A stretch of DNA of 64,000 bases from Bacteroidetes bacterium HGW-Bacteroidetes-1 (GTDB lineage: Bacteria; Bacteroidota; Bacteroidia; Bacteroidales; F082): the NCBI GenBank assembly GCA_002842755.1, contig PHDU01000014.1, positions 1 through 64,000 on the forward strand, written 5' to 3'. Position numbers and translations under genes: made by a program. The notes beneath the pieces were generated by a model that had not been told where the DNA came from, made no database searches, and saw nothing but the letters and a program-made list of their open reading frames with translations. This document shows positions 17,701 to 26,136 of the stretch, in pieces; positions within the stretch are counted from its first letter, which is position 1, and every line of letters starts with the position of its first letter.

Positions 17701-17978
17701 TTGATGACTGTTTGTGTTCCAATTGGAACTTCCAGTGTTTTCATAGAAACATAGGAAAATACCAGGGTTCTGTGTTCTGGCAATACATTAATTAAAAAAT
17801 TGCCATCAATGTCGGTAATGGCTCCAAGGGTAGTACCTTTTATTTGTACTGTTACACCCGGGATTCCCATACCATCCTGAGAACTGGTTACCTTACCTGT
17901 AATGGCGCGCGATTGGGCATACAAGCCCCCAGCTGCAGCCAACAGTAAGAATACCAAGAGAATTGTAATTTTTCTCAT
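14706..17978 (-). CDS. SusC/RagA-family TonB-dependent outer-membrane transporter (pair 1)
   Basis: 1090 residues. Signal peptide ~1-21 (ends LYAQ), a carboxypeptidase-regulatory-like domain (~25-100, GKVTSSQDGMGIPGVTV), then the FQIDEVVVTALGISREKKALGYA segment that marks the SusC branch, the plug (~115-250, ITIRGIKS...PLFVVDGVAMD) and a long 22-strand-type barrel ending in GFGLNFNF with a C-terminal phenylalanine. Imports SusD-captured substrate using TonB-ExbBD energy. Its first ~130 residues are closely related to those of the SusC protein at 19851, while the barrels are much less alike, so the pairs probably take different ligands. Upstream lies a 16-bp palindrome at 18086. Confidence 0.95.
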   Translation of the reverse strand: MRKITILLVFLLLAAAGGLYAQSRAITGKVTSSQDGMGIPGVTVQIKGTTLGAITDIDGNFLINVLPEHRTLVFSYVSMKTLEVPIGTQTVINIVMEPGVFQIDEVVVTALGISREKKALGYAVEEVQASELNQTRSGNLITSLSGKVSGVNITSASGNMGGSSRITIRGIKSVSGNNQPLFVVDGVAMDNSSYNTIDTQRGAGGVDYGNMANDINPDDIETVSVLKGPTAAALYGSRAANGVILITTKKAKAGKTGKKGFGVEVNSSVSFEQVAVLPTYQNLYGGGYVYTGDGTDQGFNTQEINGQTYRLVDYALDESWGPRYDANILTLSAFDIFDWEANGKVGNPNTSPWVAPSKDVKDFFETGVVFNNNFAVTGNTDASAFRLSYTNYDLSGYMPNSEQKRNSISFNGESQVSKWIKGFIGANYVNTYTMGRPETGYDDNNIMQKFNQWGQRQLDMGVMSNYVNPDGTQRVWNRNSWDDPTPAYSDNPYWTRYRNFQDDERNRLFGNIGILLTPMAGLSIQGKWNLDYYNLTEMERNAFGSQAESSYSEARREYMETNAELLATYKFNPSEAFSVNVLAGANNRHREYNRMTSNTNGGLIIPGLYKITNSTNKPNVAEYEETKEVQSVFGSVNVGYLGMLYLDVTARNDWSSTIKPHNFFYPSASLSFIFTELNALKDQNILSFGKLRFGVAQSGNDTDPYNNDFYYTYISNFGGEALYSVPGTLANLNLNAELTNSMEFGAELMFLQNRIGLDFTYYNESTIDQIIPVALSGATGHSSMFINSGEITNKGIEIGLNLTPVKTKDFTWNINANFSKNKNEVVELAEDLDVYQLVNGPFQVSVNAEVGKPYGSILGSSYVKDESGNIIVDTDGFSLVGDVKSIGTVLPDYLMGIWNRFNYKGFELSGLIDIRKGGQLFSTTNMWGMYSGILEETAATNANGKNIRDAVEDGGGALIEGVYGYVKDDGSIQYTDVDGNDVTTPVNNGTYIDAETWGGWHYSGPAEQNIFDADYIKLRELRLSYTLPSKLTGPIQNLTVSAYGRNLAIWGTDIKHIDPENTTGSGNIQGIEGGALPSLRYFGFGLNFNF

Positions 17979-18371
17979 ACTGAAGAATTTTGGTTAGTGA
18001 ATTAGTTAATACTTAACTTTTTTTGCATTGAATTTAAAGCATTCTTGTGCAAAATCGGGTGCAAGTTAAAAAGATAATTCTACCAAAGTATCATGATACT
18101 TAGATAATTTAAAAATTGTTAAAATTTTAGGTATATGAATTTTAGGTTTAGAAATCTTTAATAAATCCTTTATTCTATACTATTGATTATTATTATTTTA
18201 CTCAATTTATAAAAAATCCCGCAACTATATACAAAAATCAGGAAATCCTTAAAATCAATGTCCATTTCTTCAAATTAACTTAGGAAGCTGATCATTTTCA
18301 TAGGTTAGAGAATGCTTTTGGGATATTTGAAATCAATAGTCTTCAAAACAACGAAAGTAATTAGGCACAAA
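17979..18371 (-). promoter_or_regulatory. Intergenic region upstream of susC-like pair 1
   Basis: About 390 bp, very AT-rich, no gene. It must hold the promoter of the 17978-13152 operon. A minus-strand TACTTTG is present at 18083-18090 but lacks one spacer base of the TAnnTTTG consensus. The 16-bp palindrome is listed separately. Confidence 0.45.
18086..18101. promoter_or_regulatory. Perfect 16-bp palindrome upstream of susC-like pair 1
   Basis: AAGTATCATGATACTT, fully self-complementary, about 110-120 bp ahead of the susC-like start and overlapping the only -7-like sequence (TACTTTG, minus strand). A dimeric regulator operator is the simplest reading; no regulator gene is adjacent. Confidence 0.4.
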
Positions 18372-18400
18372 AAAAAGCCGACCCTTTCGAGTCGGCTTTT
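18369..18400 (-). terminator. Terminator of the second SusCD operon
   Basis: AGCCGAC (18376-18382), 8-nt loop, GTCGGCT (18391-18397), with eight A residues on the left that become a T-run on the minus strand. It follows the susD-like stop at 18425 by about 25 bp and separates pair 2 from pair 1. Confidence 0.85.
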
Positions 18401-18424
18401 ATAATCATTATAGACAATTTATAT

Positions 18425-19804
18425 CTATTGATCCCACCAAACACGATCAGTAGATTGAACACCGGCAGGCATATTAGCACCGTTGTACAATCTTTCGTCT
18501 GTTGGATAAAGATATCTGCGTGGAGTCACACTAACATTTGAAGCTGGCAATGACAATGATGGTATAGCTGTTCTTTTCCAGTCAACCCATGTTTCTGAAT
18601 TGAGGTAGTTGGCAATATACTTCCCGGTCATGATTTTTTCAAGTGAAATACTGCCTGAAGTTTCAGCTGCATTTACAGCTTCCCATGCAGCGTCACTAAC
18701 GCCGTGCTTGGCCAAAGAGGCTTTTACAGCATCATTGTATGCTGTTGCAGCTCTGGCATTATCAGTGCCAAAGAAAGCTTCAGCCTCCATAAATTTTACT
18801 TCAAAATAATTTAAAAAGAACACTGGAGCACCATTACCTGCGTATGCTGGGCCAGCCCAGGCAGCACCCAGTTCGGCTCCACCAGGAGTACTACCTGTAT
18901 AGTCAGCCGCATCTTTTTTGTCGAAGTAGCCAGCTATTCTTGGATCACCCGTAACATTCATCAGATCAACAATTTTAGCACCAACACGGATATCGCCACG
19001 TTGATCATCAAATTGAAAGCGTGGGTTGTTTTCGTTTGCTGCAACGCCAAAGTTAAACTGGAAGTCGCCATCATTATCAGCGATTAAACCACCAGCATTG
19101 ATGGCATCACGAACAGGCCCTAAACCATTTTTCTTTGAAAGATGCAGTGTATATCTAACTTTCAACGTCTTAGCCACCGCCATCCATTTTGCAGCATCTC
19201 CACCAAAAATGAGGTCAGATGTTCCTGGTACCGGCACTCCTGTTGGAGTTGTTTCTCCTAAATGTGCAATAGCTTCCGTGAGCAGGGTATTTACTGCTCC
19301 ATAGATTGATTCCTGAGAGTCGTAAACAGGTGTCAGGTTGCCTTCATCGCCATTTAAGGCTTCAGTAAAAGGTGCATCGCCCCAAACATCAGTAATCATT
19401 GCAAGTGTATAAGCAGTCATAACTTTTGAAATTCCCAGAAAATGCATCGCATTTTGTTCTTCAGCTTTTGCCTGAAGTATGCTTAGGTTTTTCAGAACTT
19501 CGCCATACAACGTGTTCCATAAGTTATTTTGATCTGATTCAAGAACTGAATAACGTTCCAAAGCTAGTGACTGACGGTCAACACCGGAAAGATGTTGCAT
19601 CCACATAGCCGAAACGCGGGTGTAATCACCGCCAATAACGTATCCAAGGGCACTTTGCGTTGAGGGTAGCAGCAGTGCCATTGTGACATCAGCCGGTCTG
19701 TTGGGGTTTGTATTGAGATCTGTATCGATCCATTTCTTACAGCTTGAAATCATCACTGCAAGTAATAGAAACAGACTAATTTTCTTGATGATATTATGTC
19801 TCAT
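18425..19804 (-). CDS. SusD/RagB-family outer-membrane nutrient-binding lipoprotein (pair 2)
   Basis: 459 residues. Lipoprotein signal with lipobox ISSC, then DLNTNPNRPADV, typical of the SusD-like_2 subgroup. The C-terminal part carries TPRRYLYPTDE, the same conserved region as in pair 1. Shorter than its neighbour by about 50 residues. It follows its susC-like partner by 46 bp and ends before a clear terminator. It should cap the pair-2 transporter at the cell surface; the ligand is unknown. Sequence similarity to the pair-1 SusD is limited outside family motifs. Confidence 0.93.
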   Translation of the reverse strand: MRHNIIKKISLFLLLAVMISSCKKWIDTDLNTNPNRPADVTMALLLPSTQSALGYVIGGDYTRVSAMWMQHLSGVDRQSLALERYSVLESDQNNLWNTLYGEVLKNLSILQAKAEEQNAMHFLGISKVMTAYTLAMITDVWGDAPFTEALNGDEGNLTPVYDSQESIYGAVNTLLTEAIAHLGETTPTGVPVPGTSDLIFGGDAAKWMAVAKTLKVRYTLHLSKKNGLGPVRDAINAGGLIADNDGDFQFNFGVAANENNPRFQFDDQRGDIRVGAKIVDLMNVTGDPRIAGYFDKKDAADYTGSTPGGAELGAAWAGPAYAGNGAPVFFLNYFEVKFMEAEAFFGTDNARAATAYNDAVKASLAKHGVSDAAWEAVNAAETSGSISLEKIMTGKYIANYLNSETWVDWKRTAIPSLSLPASNVSVTPRRYLYPTDERLYNGANMPAGVQSTDRVWWDQ

Positions 19805-19850
19805 AGTTTTAATTTTTTTCGTTTAACTGTTTAATTTACTCAAAGTATGA

Positions 19851-22800
19851 TTACAATGTAAGACGCAAGCCAAATGTGTAGCTTTTTGTTCCTGGCATAT
19901 TGAAGTAATCAAGACCCTGGCCATTGCCTGCACCAATCAAACTGGTTTCAGGATCAACCCCTGTATATGGAGTGCTTAGCCATAAGTTTCTTCCCGTAAA
20001 GAACACTTCTGCACTTTGAAGGAAAGTCTTGCTTACGACATTCTTGCTGAGTCTGTAGGCAAGTGTTAATTCACGAAGACGAACCCAGTCAGTCTTTTCA
20101 ACAAACTGCCCGGCAGGCCCTGTAAATCCACTACCTTCGCCATTAAAATACCAGTTCACATCTTTTGCTACTTTAATATCATTGGCTGAACCATCTGATT
20201 TCACACCATCAAATACATATGTTGCTCCATCACCTCTTGATTCAGTGTCTTCATGTGTTCCGAAATAATACATGGCACCTTTTGTCCCATTCCACATAAC
20301 CCCACCATTTTTTATATCAAAAAGGAAGGAAAGAGTAATATCTTTGAATGAGAAACTGTTATTAATCCCCATTGTCCAGTTTGGCATTACATTACCAAGA
20401 TTTGTTTCATCTGGGTCGCCTTCGGGATAACCATAATTCCATGCATTTGGATCGTCAATGATCAAAACATTGCCATTGTCATCTCTTAACCAATCGTTAC
20501 CGAATATACTTCCATAAGATTCACCAACAACCGCTCTGGTTTGTGACCCGACAAAACCGGCAAGGAATACGTTATCAACACCTTCAGCAAGCTCAAGTAC
20601 TTCATTGGTATTTTTAGTAAAGTTCACATCAATGTTCCAGCTAAAATCTTTCTTTTGAACTGGTATTGCTGTTAAAGTAACTTCGATACCTTTGTTAACC
20701 ATTGAAGCTGCGTTCATGTTAGCAGCGAAATAACCGGAAGATTTTGCAATTGGCACAGAAAGAATAAGGTCCTCATTTTTGTTGTCATAATAGGAGAAGT
20801 CAACACCTAAACGATTATTGAGGAATCTCAAGTCAAGTCCAATTTCAAATGATTTCAAAATTTCAGGTTTCAACGCATTGTTAGGCAATGTTGTTGAAAG
20901 CTGGAAACCAGCTATGCCCCATCCCGGGAAACTAACACCGTCAGTCCATCCATCACCGAAAGCTGCCTGCAAATAAGTAGGAAGTGTTCCATATGTAAAT
21001 GCATCATTGGCAATGGTAGCATAGGAAGCTCTGATTTTACCAAAAGGAAGAACCTTATTGTCTTTCAATCCCGGAAGTTCAGTAAACACAAATGATCCAT
21101 TAAATGCAGGGAAGAAAAATGAGTTTTCTCCTTCAGGCAATGTTGTTGACCATTCATTACGTCCGGTTACATTGAAATAAAGCATATTTCTGTATGACAA
21201 TCCTAAATCAGCATAGATAGCAGCAGTGCGCTTCTGGCTCTTGGTTTCACGCGCTTTAATTGAAGCAGCATTTGACAAATGATAAAATTCAGGTACTGTC
21301 AAACCATCACCCTGAACAAAAAGCTGTTGCCACTGGGTCTGATACATATTCTGTCCAAGAAGACCAGTAAAAGTAAGATCTTCGTTTATCTTCTTGTTTA
21401 CATTAAACATGAGGTCGCTGTTGAAATCTCTGACAAAATGTTGCTCTTCATAAACCCGTCCGTTTGGAGCTGTACGTGAATTACGTGCAAAAAACTGTTT
21501 CCTGCGATCACTATAAAAGTCAGTTCCAGCACGATATGTAACTGTAAGCCATTCGTTTGCAAAATAATTCAATGCGGCATGACCGGTCACACGGTTCACA
21601 TCATCTTCAAACTGGTTCATATTTACTGTCCAGAAAGGATTATCGTATCCCCCTCCACGATAGGCATTGCGTTGACGACCATCAGGAAGTATATAAGAAG
21701 CTTTGTCATTTGTTGGATCATCAGAACCACCAGTAATATCAAAGTTATTAGGCATACGCATCAAAGCAAGCATTACACCTGAAGTGTTTGACCCCTGCTG
21801 AATTCTGATACCACCAGATTTGGTATAAGCTATTCTTGCTTCTGAGGAGAATTTTTCTGAGAATTTAGATTCGCCAGAAAGTGTGATGTTGGTTCTGTCG
21901 AAGGTGTTATTAGGTACAATCCCTTTGTTATTTGAGTTTCCAATAGAAAGGTAATACGTTGTATTTTGATTGCCCCCTGAAAGCGCTAAGGAATTGTTGT
22001 AGGAAACAGCCGTCTGAAAAAAGTTTTCAATGTTATTGTTAAAAGGTACAGCTGCTGATGTGGCAGTTGGATCATCTGATTTTACAATATTACCTTGCAG
22101 ATAATATGGATTATCAGTAGCTCCATCAAAACGAAGATCGGCCAATGCCGGACCCCAGCTTGCAGTTGTTGTAGGACTATAATTGGGCACCCCTGCAGAA
22201 TTTGTCAATCCTTGTGAATACAATTTTTGCATTGCAGGCGTTTGAGAAACCTGATCAAAACTTACAGAAGTATTGAATGCAACATTGGTTTTTTTGGCAC
22301 CTGAAGCTGTTCCTTTTTTTGTTGTAATAATTACTGCCCCATTTGCAGCACGAAGGCCGTATAGAGCTGTAGCGGCTCCACCTTTAAGAATATTCATAGA
22401 TTCAATGTCTTCAGGATTGATGTCAACAATTCGATTAGAGAGTGCAACACCGTAAAGAAGGTTGTTAGAGCCAGCATCAGGGTCACCTGAAGTAAGTTGA
22501 GAGTTATCAATCGGCACACCGTCAACAACAAATAAAGGTTGGTTGTTGCCAGTAATAGAAGCAGTACCACGAATGGTCATATAACTCGAAGCACCTGCTG
22601 CACCAGACGAGCTTGTGATTTGAACACCGGCAACTTTACCGCTAAGGGCGTTAACCGGATTGGTAGCTGCTGAGCGTACAATAGCATCTGATTCAACAGA
22701 TTGCACAGCGTAGCCTAGCGCTTTGGTTTCACGGGAAACACCAATGGCAGTTACGACCACCTCATCAATCTGGAATACATCGGGTTCCATAACGACGTTA

Positions 22801-23075
22801 ATACTAGTCTGTGCGCCAAGGGCAACTTCCTGTGTTTTCATAGAAACATAGGAAAAGACAAGGTTTCTGTGATCAGGTCTTACATTGATCTCATAAATCC
22901 CGTCAAGATCAGTGATGGCACCAATGGTGGTACCTTTTACCATCACTGTAACACCGGGAATCCCCATGCCATCCTGCGAGCTGGTGACTTTACCAGCCAC
23001 GGTTCTTGTTTGCGCAAAAGCACTACTGATGCCTGCTACAAGCAAGAACACTAACATTACTGTAATTTTTCTCAT
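19851..23075 (-). CDS. SusC/RagA-family TonB-dependent outer-membrane transporter (pair 2)
   Basis: 1074 residues. Signal peptide ~1-21 (ends AFAQ), carboxypeptidase-regulatory-like domain with GKVTSSQDGMGIPGVTV, the IDEVVVTAIGVSRETKALGYA segment, plug (TIRGTASITGNNQPLFVVDGVPID) and a barrel ending TFGLRLTL. It belongs to the same family as the transporter at 14706, with a strongly conserved N-terminal third and divergent barrel, as expected from gene duplication followed by ligand specialisation. Two palindromes upstream (23138-23184) may be operators and differ from the palindrome of pair 1, suggesting separate control. Confidence 0.95.
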   Translation of the reverse strand: MRKITVMLVFLLVAGISSAFAQTRTVAGKVTSSQDGMGIPGVTVMVKGTTIGAITDLDGIYEINVRPDHRNLVFSYVSMKTQEVALGAQTSINVVMEPDVFQIDEVVVTAIGVSRETKALGYAVQSVESDAIVRSAATNPVNALSGKVAGVQITSSSGAAGASSYMTIRGTASITGNNQPLFVVDGVPIDNSQLTSGDPDAGSNNLLYGVALSNRIVDINPEDIESMNILKGGAATALYGLRAANGAVIITTKKGTASGAKKTNVAFNTSVSFDQVSQTPAMQKLYSQGLTNSAGVPNYSPTTTASWGPALADLRFDGATDNPYYLQGNIVKSDDPTATSAAVPFNNNIENFFQTAVSYNNSLALSGGNQNTTYYLSIGNSNNKGIVPNNTFDRTNITLSGESKFSEKFSSEARIAYTKSGGIRIQQGSNTSGVMLALMRMPNNFDITGGSDDPTNDKASYILPDGRQRNAYRGGGYDNPFWTVNMNQFEDDVNRVTGHAALNYFANEWLTVTYRAGTDFYSDRRKQFFARNSRTAPNGRVYEEQHFVRDFNSDLMFNVNKKINEDLTFTGLLGQNMYQTQWQQLFVQGDGLTVPEFYHLSNAASIKARETKSQKRTAAIYADLGLSYRNMLYFNVTGRNEWSTTLPEGENSFFFPAFNGSFVFTELPGLKDNKVLPFGKIRASYATIANDAFTYGTLPTYLQAAFGDGWTDGVSFPGWGIAGFQLSTTLPNNALKPEILKSFEIGLDLRFLNNRLGVDFSYYDNKNEDLILSVPIAKSSGYFAANMNAASMVNKGIEVTLTAIPVQKKDFSWNIDVNFTKNTNEVLELAEGVDNVFLAGFVGSQTRAVVGESYGSIFGNDWLRDDNGNVLIIDDPNAWNYGYPEGDPDETNLGNVMPNWTMGINNSFSFKDITLSFLFDIKNGGVMWNGTKGAMYYFGTHEDTESRGDGATYVFDGVKSDGSANDIKVAKDVNWYFNGEGSGFTGPAGQFVEKTDWVRLRELTLAYRLSKNVVSKTFLQSAEVFFTGRNLWLSTPYTGVDPETSLIGAGNGQGLDYFNMPGTKSYTFGLRLTL

Positions 23076-23137
23076 AATAATGAATTTTGGTTAGTGAATT
23101 GATTAAACTTCTAATAGCTATCTATCCATTTATTTTC

Positions 23138-23153
23138 AAATCGATTTCGATTT
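23138..23153. promoter_or_regulatory. Palindrome AAATCGA-TT-TCGATTT upstream of pair 2
   Basis: Seven-base perfect arms with a two-base centre, 63-78 bp before the susC-like start. Candidate operator; no functional evidence. Confidence 0.35.
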
Positions 23154-23162
23154 AGACGGCTA

Positions 23163-23184
23163 ATTTACACATATCCGTGTAAAT
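23163..23184. promoter_or_regulatory. Palindrome ATTTACAC-N6-GTGTAAAT upstream of pair 2
   Basis: Eight-base perfect arms with a six-base spacer, 88-109 bp before the susC-like start. The spacing suits a dimeric helix-turn-helix regulator, but no such gene is nearby. Confidence 0.42.
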
Positions 23185-23266
23185 AGCAATATTGTAGTTA
23201 AAATAATTTTATGTTTTCTTAACATTGGATGAAAAGGTTTTTATATGCCATTAACTTACAACAATA

Positions 23267-23713
23267 CTAATCTAAATGCTCAGTATTTAAGGAATTATCC
23301 TGATTATCAGAATTTTTATTTGAAATTACTTCCAGAAAAAATAATAAACTCATTACAAAGATTATCAAAATTTCAATAAAATAGATAAGAAATCTTTCAA
23401 AGTGAATTGTTGTCATTTGAAGCATTAAAATGAGGACAGCGGATACAAAAAACAGTAAAAATCCATTTCTTTTCGTCTTTTTCATGAGCATAATAAGTCC
23501 TATTATTACACCGAGATGGAAAATGAAGCCGATAGAAAGAAACAGGACAATATCTGACCTCTGAATATCAGATGTTGCAAAATAGGTATTTGTAAGTTCT
23601 TCTAAAAAATCATTAAAGAACAAAGCAAATCCGAAAAAAGAGCCGGTTACTACATAATAAACTAGTGAAAAAGTTCCTGCAAGCTTAATTGGCAATCTAA
23701 ATCTATTCACCAT
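23267..23713 (-). CDS. Small integral membrane protein, function unknown
   Basis: 148 residues with four predicted transmembrane helices (~14-34, ~53-72, ~82-100, ~105-130) and a polar C-terminal tail rich in Asn and Asp (NKNSDNQDNSLNTEH). I do not recognise a family. It follows the next membrane protein gene (24176-23742) by 28 bp on the same strand, so the two are probably co-transcribed. The similar size and four-helix plan suggest distant relatives or an interacting pair, which is only a guess. Confidence 0.7.
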   Translation of the reverse strand: MVNRFRLPIKLAGTFSLVYYVVTGSFFGFALFFNDFLEELTNTYFATSDIQRSDIVLFLSIGFIFHLGVIIGLIMLMKKTKRNGFLLFFVSAVLILMLQMTTIHFERFLIYFIEILIIFVMSLLFFLEVISNKNSDNQDNSLNTEHLD

Positions 23714-23741
23714 ATATTACTAATTGTAGATTTCACTTTAC

Positions 23742-24176
23742 TTAATCCATTATTTCGCGAAAGCGAAGATATAGTAAAATGAACATGGAAGCAAGGGCAA
23801 GATCAAACATAGGAAAGGTTCCTGAAGGCTTGTAAATGAAAACTGTGGAAATAATTAGTATTAATAATTGGGAAACAGCATACAAATGAAAACCTGCCCG
23901 ACGAAGTGCCCACATGTTCTTTACGCCTACAAAAGAAACTACATTCAATAATCCTGCAAGAAGAAAATAGTATGGATTAACGTTTAACAATATATCCAGA
24001 TTAAAGCCAAGTTCATTAAACATTCCACTGTTGATGGTTTCTATTAATGTTTCATGATTAAAAAATACAAAAAGATTGCTGATTGCAGCCATACCGCTTC
24101 CAATAAAACTAAGTACGCAAATCACAGTTAGTAAAGTAGGACGTCTGTTTGGTGATGGAAAATTAAGTTCTGTCAT
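23742..24176 (-). CDS. Small integral membrane protein, function unknown
   Basis: 144 residues, four predicted transmembrane helices (~14-36, ~65-85, ~92-110, ~117-135). A proline- and arginine-containing N-terminus (NFPSPNRRPTLLTV) should face the cytoplasm; the C-terminus ends LRFREIMD. No motif points to a function. First of a two-gene unit with the protein at 23267, and 83 bp after the ammonia-lyase gene at 24260, so read-through from that gene is possible. Confidence 0.72.
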   Translation of the reverse strand: MTELNFPSPNRRPTLLTVICVLSFIGSGMAAISNLFVFFNHETLIETINSGMFNELGFNLDILLNVNPYYFLLAGLLNVVSFVGVKNMWALRRAGFHLYAVSQLLILIISTVFIYKPSGTFPMFDLALASMFILLYLRFREIMD

Positions 24177-24259
24177 TTGTTATTGTAACGTATTTCTTTC
24201 ATTCATTTCTTGTTTTTCTCAGTCTGTCAATACAATTCGCTGGGTTAATGCACATTCCC

Positions 24260-25786
24260 TCATTCGTCAAGCTTTCCAATAGTATTTTCAACTTCAAGCA
24301 AAATCTCACAACTTTTCACAAGAGCTTTCATTGAATTATGGTCGTTGTAGAGAGGCCGGTCCACTTCAAGAAAAGTAACATGACGACGAATCACTTCATG
24401 GGCTTTGGTAGTTCCGGTACCGAACTTATATTCTCTGAAATCAAGAGCCTGCGCTGCTGCCATGAGTTCAATACCAAGTATTCCATATGCGTTATCAAGT
24501 ATCTGGTTGTTCTTTAATGCTGTATTCATGCCCATTGAAACAAAATCTTCCTGATCAGCTGCAGCTGGGATCGATTGAATGCTTGCTGGGGCTGAAAGGA
24601 TGCGCTGCTCCACAATTTGCATATCTGCAGTATATTGCGAAAGCATCAATCCAGAAAACATGCCTGCACCTTTGGTCAGGAAAGCAGGCAATCCAACACT
24701 CAATGCAGGATTGTTCAAACGGTTCATCCTGCGTTCCGACATCACACAAACCATTGTGATTGCAATTCCTGCCATATCCATAGGCAGTGAAACGGGAGTA
24801 CCCTGAAAGTTTGCACCTGAAAGCTGAAGGTTCTCGTCAGGGAAAAAAATGGGATTGTCCCCAACGCCGTTAAGTTCAATTTCAACCTGGGAACGTGCCC
24901 ATTCCAAAGCATCATGGGCTGCACCAATTACCTGAGGTGTTGATCGCATGCTGTAAGCATCCTGAACTTTACATTTTACACGACCTTCAGCAAGGTCGCC
25001 TCCAGAAACCATTTTATTTATTGCCAGTGCACTTCGTATTGCTCCCTTAAATCCCCTCACTTCATGTATCCTGCTATTGTAGGGTTTCATATTTGCTTTT
25101 AATGCTTCAAGCGACATTGAAGCAGCAATTTCAGCCTGTTTCAAAAAGTTCTTCGCATCAAACAGAAAAATCGCGCTCATTGCTGTCAGTACGTTGGAAC
25201 CATTGATTGTTGCCAAACCATCTCTGGCCATAAGGCCCGGCACCGCAATTCCTGCCTTGTCTAATGCTTCTTTCCCATCCAATAATTGCCCTTTGTAAAA
25301 AGCTTTACCTTCTCCCATCATCAACAGAGCGATCTGCGACATAGGAGCAAGATCACCTGAAGCTCCTACACTGCCTTTCTGACAAACAAAAGGTGTAACA
25401 CCTTTGTTGAGCATATCAACCAGCGTTTGGGTTATTTCAGTTCTGCACCCTGAGTTTCCGTGTGCATGAACATTGATTCGGCCAAGCATAGCTCCACGCA
25501 CATGCTCAACAGGCATTGCTTCTCCAATTCCTGCTGCATGGTTATAAATCAGGTATTTCTGAAAATCTTTGACCTGATCCTCGTTGAGAACCACTTCAGA
25601 GAATTCGCCAATGCCGGTGTTCACACCATACATTATTTCACCTGCAACGATTTTATTCTCGAGCATGTTTCTGCACATGCGAATGCGATGAAGGGCATCC
25701 GGGTGAAGTTCAACTTTCTTTCCATTTCGTGCAACATCCACTACATCTTCAATAGTGAGATGATTTCCGGTAATGATTAATGTCAT
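24260..25786 (-). CDS. MIO-dependent aromatic amino-acid ammonia-lyase (HAL-family paralogue)
   Basis: 508 residues. The catalytic MIO prosthetic group forms from A142-S143-G144 (GSVGASGDLAP). Other family features are the Tyr of YGVNTGIG, NGSNVLTA, the GDNPIFFPDE loop and DQEDFVSMG, whose QED glutamate is typical of histidine ammonia-lyases, whereas phenylalanine and tyrosine lyases differ there. At the substrate-selecting pair, where histidine ammonia-lyases usually have Ser-His, this protein has Asn-His (82-83, YNHAAG). It is therefore a paralogue whose substrate could be histidine or another amino acid. No other histidine-degradation gene (hutU, hutI, ftcD) is present here. A TACCTTTG -7 box precedes it. 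Confidence 0.85.
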   Translation of the reverse strand: MTLIITGNHLTIEDVVDVARNGKKVELHPDALHRIRMCRNMLENKIVAGEIMYGVNTGIGEFSEVVLNEDQVKDFQKYLIYNHAAGIGEAMPVEHVRGAMLGRINVHAHGNSGCRTEITQTLVDMLNKGVTPFVCQKGSVGASGDLAPMSQIALLMMGEGKAFYKGQLLDGKEALDKAGIAVPGLMARDGLATINGSNVLTAMSAIFLFDAKNFLKQAEIAASMSLEALKANMKPYNSRIHEVRGFKGAIRSALAINKMVSGGDLAEGRVKCKVQDAYSMRSTPQVIGAAHDALEWARSQVEIELNGVGDNPIFFPDENLQLSGANFQGTPVSLPMDMAGIAITMVCVMSERRMNRLNNPALSVGLPAFLTKGAGMFSGLMLSQYTADMQIVEQRILSAPASIQSIPAAADQEDFVSMGMNTALKNNQILDNAYGILGIELMAAAQALDFREYKFGTGTTKAHEVIRRHVTFLEVDRPLYNDHNSMKALVKSCEILLEVENTIGKLDE

Positions 25787-25838
25787 AGGAATTTGGTTTT
25801 GGATTTATTTGGTTTGTTCAATCGATTTACGCGACAAT

Positions 25839-25846
25839 CAAAGGTA
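25839..25846 (-). promoter_or_regulatory. Promoter -7 box (TACCTTTG) for the first ammonia-lyase
   Basis: Perfect TAnnTTTG element on the minus strand, about 53 bp upstream of the start codon. The fold-back repeat starts inside this element, so its insertion or presence may affect promoter strength. Confidence 0.55.
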
Positions 25847-25954
25847 ATACCGAAAAGAGAAATGTAATAGTCCAATTATCGCTCACTCAATTGGCCTAAC
25901 ATTTCTATCCATCGGCATTATACCATTAATGCTTTTGGATTCATCTATAATTCA
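25843..25954. repeat. Intergenic fold-back repeat, copy A
   Basis: Begins GGTAATACCGA and contains two nested inverted repeats: an outer pair (GGTAATACCGA... against ...TCGGCATTATACC, and GAGAAATGT against ACATTTCTA) and an inner CCAATT/AATTGG around ATCGCTCACTC. The left 55 bases match copy B at 29599 with only about two differences, and the following 55 bases (from 25900) match the second 66-bp unit of copy B at 53 of 55 positions. It behaves like a MITE- or REP-like element; no transposase is in the window. Confidence 0.8.
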
Positions 25955-26047
25955 CGATTGTAACCTGGTGTTCATTTTAACTTTCATTGGAATATTAATT
26001 CATTTCTACAACTTAAAGAACTACCAAATTAACATTTGCAGACACCA

Positions 26048-26079
26048 TTGATAACCCAAGTACAATTCAATATACTTTG
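26048..26079 (+). promoter_or_regulatory. Likely promoter of the thioredoxin gene
   Basis: TTG at 26048-26050 and TATACTTTG at 26071-26079, followed by CGGC, with about 20 bp between them. The -7 box has one base more than TAnnTTTG. The start codon is 57 bp downstream. Confidence 0.45.
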
Positions 26080-26136
26080 CGGCAATTCTCAGTTTAAAGC
26101 TGATAATATCTAAATTTACAGCATCAAAACATATCT

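Noticed and set aside
24487-24806. Overlapping plus-strand frames inside the ammonia-lyase gene
   Set aside because: Antisense to well-conserved MIO-lyase coding sequence; compositional shadows.
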